Assembly: GCA_029961005.1 (NCBI GenBank)
Contig: JASBVW010000110.1
Location: 1-5,745, forward strand
Length of the DNA: 5,745 nt
Direction: 5' to 3'
Origin: Bacillota bacterium
Lineage (GTDB): Bacteria; Bacillota; UBA5301; JASBVW01
Within the stretch, counting starts at the first letter, position 1, and the number at the start of each line of letters is the position of its first letter. Below, piece after piece: positions 1-4,486 of the stretch. The notes below the pieces were generated by a model, which was given only the letters and a program-made list of their open reading frames with translations, was not told where the DNA came from and ran no database searches. The translations under genes and the position numbers were made by a program.

Positions 1-37
1 AGTTTCCTCCCTGGCTCGCTTCCTCACCCTTCCGCAT
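1..37 (-). CDS. Possible start of a further gene, cut by the window edge
   Basis: ATG 37-35 follows the folK stop by 4 bases and has GGAGG (52-48) about 10 bases upstream, inside the end of folK. Its frame stays open for the 12 codons to the edge (MRKGEEASQGGN). However, GGGAGGAAACT at the very edge (11-1) also looks like a ribosome-binding site, so the real start could lie just outside the window. Either reading says the operon continues beyond folK. Nothing can be said about the product. Confidence 0.35.
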   Translation of the reverse strand, partial: MRKGEEASQGGN

Positions 38-41
38 GGCC

Positions 42-548
42 TCAGTCCTCCAGCCGGCGCACCACAGGCGTAGTCGGCAATTGCTGGACGTACTGGAGCA
101 GGGTCACGCCCCCCGGCGCCAGCAGGTCGGGGGCCACCTCAGCCAAGGGCCTTAAAACAAAAGCCCGCTCCCACAGGCGGGGGTGAGGGACCGTCAGCCC
201 CTCCTCCTCAATGCTCTCCCCTCCGTACCAGAGCAGGTCCAGGTCAATGGTGCGCGGGCCCCAGCGCACGGTGCGTTGACGGCCCAGGTCTTCCTCGATC
301 TGCAAGAGCGCCTTCAGAAGCTCTCTGGGGCTTAACTCAGTCTGCACGGCCACCACCTGGTTGAGAAACCAGCCCTGCTCCACAGGGCCCACCGGCTCGG
401 TCTCGTAAATCCCCGAAGTAGCCAGGATCCGGACCCCGGGGAGGAGGGCCAGCCGGCGCCTGGCCTCGCTCAGGTACCACTCCCGCTCTCCCAGGTTGGA
501 GCCGAGGGCAATAAAAGCCCGGACTTTGCGCCGACGCTCCCCCCGCAC
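42..548 (-). CDS. folK: 2-amino-4-hydroxy-6-hydroxymethyldihydropteridine pyrophosphokinase FolK
   Basis: FolK (HPPK) transfers pyrophosphate from ATP to 6-hydroxymethyl-7,8-dihydropterin, making the substrate of FolP. Counted from GTG 554 (170 residues), the motifs are ALGSNLG (16-22), YETEPVG (50-56), FLNQ (63-66), the EEDLGRQR segment (87-94), WGPRTIDLDLL (98-108) with the two Mg-binding aspartates D104 and D106, and PHPRLWERAFVLRPL (123-137). I prefer the second GTG, at 548, giving 168 residues: GGAGG stands 9 bases before it but only 3 before GTG 554. Either way a basic GERRRKVR stretch precedes the usual family start near AFIALGSN. The Shine-Dalgarno site lies between the folB stop and folK. 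Next to FolB and FolP, it completes three consecutive steps of folate synthesis. Confidence 0.96.
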   Translation of the reverse strand: MRGERRRKVRAFIALGSNLGEREWYLSEARRRLALLPGVRILATSGIYETEPVGPVEQGWFLNQVVAVQTELSPRELLKALLQIEEDLGRQRTVRWGPRTIDLDLLWYGGESIEEEGLTVPHPRLWERAFVLRPLAEVAPDLLAPGGVTLLQYVQQLPTTPVVRRLED

Positions 549-562
549 GGCCACCGGCCTCC

Positions 563-934
563 TCAGCCTTCCGCAGTCGCTTCCCGGGTCACCTCCGCCT
601 CCACGTAGTCCACCGGGCCGCCCAGGGGAGCGTGTGGCTTGCGCACCCGCACTACTACCCGCTCCAGTTCGTGCGACTCCATGATGGCGTCAGCAATGGC
701 CGCCGCCAACGATTCAAGAAGGTTCATCTCCCGCTCTTCTACGATCTCTTTTACCTGAGCGTAGACATCCACGTAATTCACCGCCAGGTCGATGTCGTCG
801 GCCTTTTCTGCCTCGTTGCTGCTGGGATAGAGGTCCACGTCCACCTCAAAGCGTTGTCCCATCTCTTTTTCCGCCGTAAAAACGCCGTGATAACCGTAGA
901 AGACCATGTTCTTGATGCTAATCCTGTCCGCCAC
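563..934 (-). CDS. folB: Dihydroneopterin aldolase FolB
   Basis: FolB cleaves 7,8-dihydroneopterin to 6-hydroxymethyl-7,8-dihydropterin and glycolaldehyde, the step that feeds FolK. The product is 123 residues, a standard length for this tunnelling-fold enzyme that forms octamers. Visible family features are YGYHGVF (13-19), Glu22, the NYVDVY segment (53-58) with Tyr54, LLESLA (72-77) with Glu74, and RVRKPHAPLGG (96-106) with Lys99. Glu22, Tyr54 and Lys99 match the catalytic and binding residues of the Staphylococcus enzyme (Glu22, Tyr54, Lys100). The start is GTG 934, with AGGGGG about 8 bases upstream, overlapping the end of folP, whose stop is only 5 bases away. This implies coupled translation. 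The stop TGA is 8 bases from the first possible folK start. Confidence 0.96.
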   Translation of the reverse strand: MADRISIKNMVFYGYHGVFTAEKEMGQRFEVDVDLYPSSNEAEKADDIDLAVNYVDVYAQVKEIVEEREMNLLESLAAAIADAIMESHELERVVVRVRKPHAPLGGPVDYVEAEVTREATAEG

Positions 935-939
935 GGATC

Positions 940-2151
940 TTACCCCCTGACGATGGCATCGGTCATGGCCGCCACCCGGCGCATAGCCTTGACGTCGTGC
1001 ACCCGGACTATATCCGCCCCTTGGGCAATGGCTACAGCCACTGCCGCCGCCGTACCTTCCAGCCGCTCCTCCACCGGCAGGTCAAGCACCTTCCCGATAA
1101 AGGATTTGCGCGACGGACCCACCAAGATAGGACAACCCAGCGTCTCCAGCTCGCGCAGCCCCCGCAGAAGCTCCAAGTTGTGCTCCACCGTCTTGCCGAA
1201 GCCAATGCCGGGATCGACGACCACGCGCTCCCGCTCTACGCCTGCTTCTACGGCGATTTCAATGCTGCGCTGCAGGTAGGCCAGGATCTCTCCCCACAGG
1301 CAGCGATAGCGGGGGTTAATCTGCATGGTACGGGAATCCCCTTGCCGGTGCATCACCACCACCGCCGCCCCCGCGGAGGCCACCCAGCGCGCCAATTCCG
1401 GCTCTGCCTGCAGGCCGCTGATGTCGTTGATGATGGAGGCACCGGCCTCTAAGGCTCTCCGGCCGATCTCGGCCTTATAGGTATCGACGGAGATCGGCAC
1501 CGCCAACTCCCGCACCAACCGCTTTAAGACCGGCTCCAGGCGCGCCCACTCCTCTTCCAACGGCACGGGTTCGGCCCCCGGGCGCGTGGACTCCGCTCCC
1601 ACGTCAATGATATCTGCCCCTTCCTCCACCATGCGGTGGGCCGCCCTTACCGCCGCCTCCGGCTCGAGGTAGCGGCCCCCGTCAGAGAATGAGTCGGGCG
1701 TCACATTCAGTATGCCCATCACATAGGTTCTGGTGCCAAGGGGAAGGCGGTACTCCCGGCAGATCAGCTCCCGCGGCCGGGCCCTCTCCTCCACGCGCTC
1801 CAGGGCCCCCCGCACCGCCCGAGCCAGCTCGGCCAGGCCATAGGGCTGCTGCTCCAGCTTGCTCAGCACCAGCTCAAACTGGCGCATCGTACCCGCCAGC
1901 AGAACATCCGTACAGCTGCAATCCAGAGCCGCCACTTCCCGGGCCACGCCAGCCTCCCCTCCGCAGGCCAGCATCTCCTGCTTGAGCAGAATGGCCGCCC
2001 GCAGCGGCACGTCCCGCACCAAAACCACGCGGTGAACAAACTTGGGCGCCATCAACCTGATGCCCTCGGGATCGGCGCCCACTTTAGCCAATGCATTTGC
2101 GCCTTCGGCCAAGTTCCTGACCGCCAAGACGCGCGGTGGCAAACCAGGCAA
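940..2151 (-). CDS. folP: Dihydropteroate synthase FolP with N-terminal extension
   Basis: FolP condenses 6-hydroxymethyl-7,8-dihydropterin pyrophosphate with p-aminobenzoate to give 7,8-dihydropteroate; it is the sulfonamide target and is cytosolic. The TIM-barrel domain occupies about 138-403 with all signature segments: GILNVTPDSFSDGG (146-159), IIDVGAESTRPGA (181-193), SVDTYK (221-226), NDISG (242-246), VVMH (265-268), DPGIGFGK (313-320), GPSRKSFIG (345-353) and RVHD (383-386). At 403 residues it is about 130 longer than E. coli or Bacillus FolP. The extra N-terminal part (1-137) contains a helical QEMLACGGEA region and a DCSC segment (77-80) and is of the kind I recall in clostridial FolP. 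The start is TTG 2151: an in-frame TGA lies 6 bases upstream and AGGAGG stands 12 bases upstream, a rather long spacing. Its TAA is 5 bases before folB. Confidence 0.96.
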   Translation of the reverse strand: MPGLPPRVLAVRNLAEGANALAKVGADPEGIRLMAPKFVHRVVLVRDVPLRAAILLKQEMLACGGEAGVAREVAALDCSCTDVLLAGTMRQFELVLSKLEQQPYGLAELARAVRGALERVEERARPRELICREYRLPLGTRTYVMGILNVTPDSFSDGGRYLEPEAAVRAAHRMVEEGADIIDVGAESTRPGAEPVPLEEEWARLEPVLKRLVRELAVPISVDTYKAEIGRRALEAGASIINDISGLQAEPELARWVASAGAAVVVMHRQGDSRTMQINPRYRCLWGEILAYLQRSIEIAVEAGVERERVVVDPGIGFGKTVEHNLELLRGLRELETLGCPILVGPSRKSFIGKVLDLPVEERLEGTAAAVAVAIAQGADIVRVHDVKAMRRVAAMTDAIVRG

Positions 2152-2167
2152 AGCTCAGTGAGACCTC

Positions 2168-2374
2168 CTAAATGCGAATAGCGGCAATCAACTGGGGGCC
2201 CGCTTCGTAACTGACCACCACGTCTTTGATCAACTCCGTACCGAAGTGCCGGCTGAGGTAGACCTTGACCTTCTCCGCTATGCGTTCCGAGGAGAGGGCA
2301 GCAAACTCCTCTCGCTCTTGGTCATCCAGGGCTATCGTGGCCATGACGATCCCCTTTGTCTCAGTCAACCTCAT
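2168..2374 (-). CDS. Small protein of unknown function heading the folate operon
   Basis: I do not recognise this family. The frame gives 68 residues from ATG 2374 or 58 from ATG 2344. Both starts have a purine-rich site: GAGGGG about 8 bases before the first and AAGGGG about 6 before the second. I favour the shorter form, since its product begins MATIALDDQEREEF, a natural soluble N-terminus, whereas the extra ten residues look like leader. The 58-residue form has a charged helical N-terminal half (DDQEREEF, SERIAEKVKVYLSRHFG) and ends in two probable beta strands (KDVVVSYEAG, QLIAAIRI); there is no signal peptide, membrane segment, Cys pair or known motif. It is likely a small cytosolic alpha/beta protein. 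It shares the promoter at 2499-2527 with the folate genes, and its TAG overlaps the AGGAGG of folP, which suggests translational coupling. A role in folate metabolism is only implied by position. Confidence 0.7.
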   Translation of the reverse strand: MRLTETKGIVMATIALDDQEREEFAALSSERIAEKVKVYLSRHFGTELIKDVVVSYEAGPQLIAAIRI

Positions 2375-2498
2375 GCCTAGCCCCCCTCAATTCATGCTGT
2401 AACTCATGACGCAGGCCATCCTCGGCTTCTTCAAGACCTACAACGAGACTCCTCGCCGTTTATATCTTCTACACCTCTTCCTTCGCCTTCTGGCGCTT

Positions 2499-2527
2499 AT
2501 TATACCATGGCTGGGCAAGTCTGGCAA
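2499..2527 (-). promoter_or_regulatory. Predicted sigma-A promoter of the small ORF-folP-folB-folK operon
   Basis: On the minus strand, TTGCCA (2527-2522; 5 of 6 matches to TTGACA) is followed after exactly 17 bases by TATAAT (2504-2499), and TGG precedes the -10, giving an extended -10. This is the best promoter match in the window and lies in the only clear intergenic gap. Transcription should begin near 2492, leaving a leader of about 118 bases to ATG 2374, or 148 to ATG 2344. I see no operator palindrome over it and no recognisable tetrahydrofolate riboswitch in the leader. Confidence 0.75.
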
Positions 2528-2533
2528 GGAGAA

Positions 2534-2554
2534 CGGATACTAATTCAGTGTCCG
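2534..2554 (-). terminator. Weak hairpin after ftsH, possible terminator
   Basis: Two 7-base arms (2554-2548 and 2540-2534) flank a 7-base loop, starting 15 bases after the ftsH stop. On the minus strand the stem has one C-A mismatch and is followed by TTCTCC, a poor U-tract. On the plus strand the mismatch becomes a G-U pair and the hairpin is followed by AATTTT, although no plus-strand gene is supported here. It lies just upstream of the folate operon promoter, where a terminator would be expected. Evidence is weak. Confidence 0.25.
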
Positions 2555-2569
2555 AATTTTGCCCGCGGG

Positions 2570-2992
2570 TCATTGCTCCCTCTTCCCCACAATAGCCTCA
2601 AACTCTTCCCGATTCAAGGTTTCGCGCTCCTTAAGGGCTGCCACCACTTGATCCAAAAGAGCTCGATGTTCCTTCAAGATCCGCTTGGCCCGCTCGTAGC
2701 TCTCTTCGATGATCTTCCTGGCTTCCTGGTCTATAGCCGCCGCCACCTCCTCGCTGTAGTTGCGGTCGCGGGCGATATCCCGCCCCAGGAAGATCTGCTC
2801 TTCATGGCCATGGCCAAAGGTCAGAGGGCCCAACTTCTCGCTCATCCCGTACTCGGTGATCATCTTGCGCGTCAGCTTGGTGGCCTGCTCCAAGTCGTTC
2901 TGCGCGCCGGTGCTGATCTCGTTGAAGACCAACTCCTCCGCCGCCCGGCCACCCAAGGCATACGAGAGGTACTCCTTCAACTCCGTCCTGGT
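2570..2992 (-). CDS. ftsH: FtsH protease domain, C-terminal part (frame-shifted continuation)
   Basis: This is the continuation of FtsH in a second frame, not an independent gene. It opens in the canonical sequence TRTELKEYLSYALGGRAAEEL and carries STGAQNDLEQAT, whose Asp (residue 29 counted from TTG 2980) is the third zinc ligand in the family, followed by ITEYGMSEKLGPLTFG, the FLGRD segment (64-68) and helix-rich NYSEEVAAAIDQEARKII. It ends at TGA 2572-2570. The only usable start, TTG 2980-2978, overlaps the TGA that closes the upstream frame, and I see no convincing ribosome-binding site for it. Together with the N-terminal part the protein would be about 605 residues, slightly shorter at the C-terminus than the 630-650 common in Bacillus. 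Conservation stays high right up to the break, which argues against long-standing decay. Confidence 0.9.
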   Translation of the reverse strand, partial: TRTELKEYLSYALGGRAAEELVFNEISTGAQNDLEQATKLTRKMITEYGMSEKLGPLTFGHGHEEQIFLGRDIARDRNYSEEVAAAIDQEARKIIEESYERAKRILKEHRALLDQVVAALKERETLNREEFEAIVGKREQ

Positions 2993-4365
2993 ATTTGCTT
3001 ATCCTCCATGGGCGGACCATGGTATACCCCCGCCATGCCCCGGGAGATGATGCTCACCTTGTGCACCGGGTCCATATGGGTCGAAAAATGGGCCACCAGG
3101 GCATGCCCTGCCTCGTGGTAGGCGAAGACCTCCTTGTCCCGCTCGCTGATCACCCTTCTCTTGCGCTCCGGACCCATGAGGACGCGATCAATGGCCTCTT
3201 CGCAGTGCTCCATGGTGATCTTTTTCTTCCCCTGGCGAGCAGCCAGAATAGCCGCCTCGTTCATGAGGTTCTCCAGGTCGGCGCCGGTGAAGCCGGGTGT
3301 CCGCCGCGCCAGGACTTTGAGGTCCACGTCTTCAGCCAAAGGCTTGTTGCGGGCGTAGATGCGCAGGATCTCCTCCCGCCCGATCACATCCGGCCGGTCC
3401 ACCACCACTTGGCGGTCGAACCGCCCCGGCCGCAGAAGGGCCGGATCGAGGACGTCCGGGCGGTTGGTCGCCGCCAAAATGACGATGCCGCTGTTGGGCT
3501 CAAAGCCGTCCATCTCCACCAGCAGCTGGTTGAGGGTTTGCTCCCGCTCGTCGTGTCCTCCTCCCAAACCGGCTCCCCGCTGGCGACCTACTGCGTCGAT
3601 CTCGTCGATGAAGACGATACACGGGGCGTTCTTTTTGGCAATCTCAAAGAGGTCGCGCACGCGGGCCGCCCCTACGCCGACGAACATCTCCACGAAGTCT
3701 GAGCCGCTGATGCTGAAGAAGGGCACCCCTGCCTCTCCGGCGATGGCCCGGGCCAGCAGGGTCTTCCCGGTGCCGGGGGGGCCCACCAAGAGGATTCCCT
3801 TGGGGATCTTGGCCCCCAATTCCGCGAAGCGCTTCGGGCGCTTCAGAAACTCCACCACTTCCATCAGTTCCTGCTTGGCCTCGTCCAGCCCCGCCACGTC
3901 ATCGAAGGTGACCTTGGGCTTTTCTTCCGCATACATCTTGGCCCTGCTCTTGCCGAAGGAGAGGGCGCGGTTGCCCCCGCCTTGCATCTGGTTCAGGATG
4001 AAGAACCAGATGCCGATAAAGACCGCCAGCGTCAGCACGTAGGGGAGAAGAGACATCCACCACGGCGGAGCGGGTGCTGGCCTGGCCGCCACTTCGATGC
4101 CCCTCCGGGCCATCAGATCCGCCAAATTCGTGGTCTGCGGCGGCACGACGGTGGTGAAATGGGTCCCGTCGCGCAATACCCCATCCAATTGCTGCTCTCC
4201 CACAAATTCCACGCTCTTGACTTTGCCTTCATCCACATAGCGGAGAAAGACGCTGTAAGAGATGCTCTGTTTCTGGGGGGCCAGGGGGTACATGGAGCTG
4301 ACCAGGGATACGGCCAGGGCCGCCAGCAGCAGGTAGAGAGTTATTCCCCGCAGAAATCTGTTCAA
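2977..4365 (-). CDS. ftsH: ATP-dependent zinc metalloprotease FtsH, N-terminal part (frame-disrupted gene)
   Basis: FtsH is a membrane-anchored hexameric AAA+ protease that unfolds and degrades misassembled membrane proteins and some regulators. I place the start at TTG 4365: GGAGG stands 7 bases upstream and the product begins MNRFLRGITLYLL, like other FtsH N-termini. ATG 4386 (AGGAG 11 bases upstream) is the alternative; ATG 4458 overlaps tilS and the promoter. From TTG, membrane segments lie at about 7-26 and 106-124, enclosing the extracytoplasmic domain. The AAA module shows Walker A GPPGTGKT (195-202), pore motif FVG (228-230), Walker B IVFIDEID (250-257) and the second region of homology (294-319) with arginine fingers R312 and R315. 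The zinc motif HEAGH is at 417-421. The frame stays canonical through DPVHKVSIISRGMAG, then breaks and ends at TGA 2979-2977. The third zinc ligand and the rest of the protease domain are encoded in another frame at 2570-2992, so this part alone could not form an active protease. Confidence 0.93.
   Translation of the reverse strand: MNRFLRGITLYLLLAALAVSLVSSMYPLAPQKQSISYSVFLRYVDEGKVKSVEFVGEQQLDGVLRDGTHFTTVVPPQTTNLADLMARRGIEVAARPAPAPPWWMSLLPYVLTLAVFIGIWFFILNQMQGGGNRALSFGKSRAKMYAEEKPKVTFDDVAGLDEAKQELMEVVEFLKRPKRFAELGAKIPKGILLVGPPGTGKTLLARAIAGEAGVPFFSISGSDFVEMFVGVGAARVRDLFEIAKKNAPCIVFIDEIDAVGRQRGAGLGGGHDEREQTLNQLLVEMDGFEPNSGIVILAATNRPDVLDPALLRPGRFDRQVVVDRPDVIGREEILRIYARNKPLAEDVDLKVLARRTPGFTGADLENLMNEAAILAARQGKKKITMEHCEEAIDRVLMGPERKRRVISERDKEVFAYHEAGHALVAHFSTHMDPVHKVSIISRGMAGVYHGPPMEDKQIPGRS
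2990..3031 (-). other. ftsH: Frame disruption within ftsH (clustered small indels)
   Basis: The conserved segment expected after the zinc motif, of the form GGYTMxxPxEDxxYxTRxEL, is scattered over three frames. MAG is in the frame of the N-terminal part. YTMVRP reads from 3026 in the +1 frame. MEDKQ (3009-2995) is back in the first frame. TRTELKEYL (from 2992) is in the third frame and runs to the end of the protein. Joining these needs about two bases lost at the G5 run (3031-3027), about one at the CCGCCC run (3015-3010), and a further net loss of one (mod 3) at 2996-2990. The segment also holds two CCATGG copies five bases apart (3006-3011, 3017-3022) that could form a hairpin. Sequencing or assembly error, or recent gene decay, would explain this. 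Confidence 0.85.
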
Positions 4366-4419
4366 AAAACGGCCTCCTCTCCTCATTCTGCCTGCTTCTC
4401 CTAACGGAACAACGTTCTT

Positions 4420-4439
4420 CAGGGTTCCACAAGACCCTG
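4420..4439 (-). other. Small stem-loop in the ftsH leader
   Basis: CAGGGT (4439-4434) and ACCCTG (4425-4420) form a 6-bp perfect stem around an 8-base loop, in the predicted 5' leader of ftsH, between the promoter and the Shine-Dalgarno site. A shorter GAAC/GTTC hairpin follows immediately downstream. No U-run follows, so it is not a terminator. It could be an mRNA leader structure or chance. No CIRCE heat-shock operator (TTAGCACTC-N9-GAGTGCTAA) is seen here. Confidence 0.25.
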
Positions 4440-4456
4440 CAGCCCGTATCCAAATC

Positions 4457-4486
4457 ATTATATCACAGTGAAATTCCCAGCGTCCA
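4457..4486 (-). promoter_or_regulatory. Predicted sigma-A promoter of ftsH inside the end of tilS
   Basis: Read on the minus strand there is a perfect -10 TATAAT (4462-4457) preceded by TGA, giving an extended -10 (TGnTATAAT). A partial -35, TGGACG (4486-4481; 4 of 6 matches to TTGACA), stands 18 bases upstream. Transcription would begin near 4450, downstream of the ATG at 4458, which lies within the -10. This supports a later start for ftsH and separate transcription of ftsH from tilS. The -10 overlaps the tilS stop codon, so some of the match could be chance. The call is from sequence only. Confidence 0.55.

Noticed and set aside
632..1452. Long plus-strand ORFs opposite folB and folP
   Set aside because: They are antisense to genes with full sets of family motifs, have low-complexity or His/Arg/Pro-rich translations and no ribosome-binding sites or recognisable domains.
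2375..2492. Tetrahydrofolate riboswitch in the folate operon leader
   Set aside because: I could not find the conserved core segments or matching stems; the leader is GA-rich and lacks an obvious pseudoknot partner. A covariance-model search would settle it.
2562..2569. CCCGCGGG palindrome right after the ftsH stop
   Set aside because: A perfect 8-base palindrome without loop or U-run; common by chance at this GC content and not a terminator.
2977..3000. Programmed ribosomal frameshift joining the two FtsH parts
   Set aside because: No slippery heptamer is present near the junction, and a single shift would not restore the YTMVRP segment, which needs two additional compensating indels upstream.
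2507..3121. Plus-strand 204-codon ORF beginning in the intergenic gap
   Set aside because: Its ATG lies in the reverse of the folate promoter and its body is antisense to the ftsH 3' part; no credible ribosome site or domain is seen.
2995..4404. Long plus-strand ORFs opposite ftsH
   Set aside because: They are shadows of the strongly conserved AAA and protease coding sequence in a GC-rich region, with no family resemblance.
4384..4458. ATG 4458 as the ftsH start, overlapping the tilS stop
   Set aside because: It would add 31 residues unlike FtsH N-termini and lies within the predicted -10; TTG 4365 has a better-spaced ribosome site.
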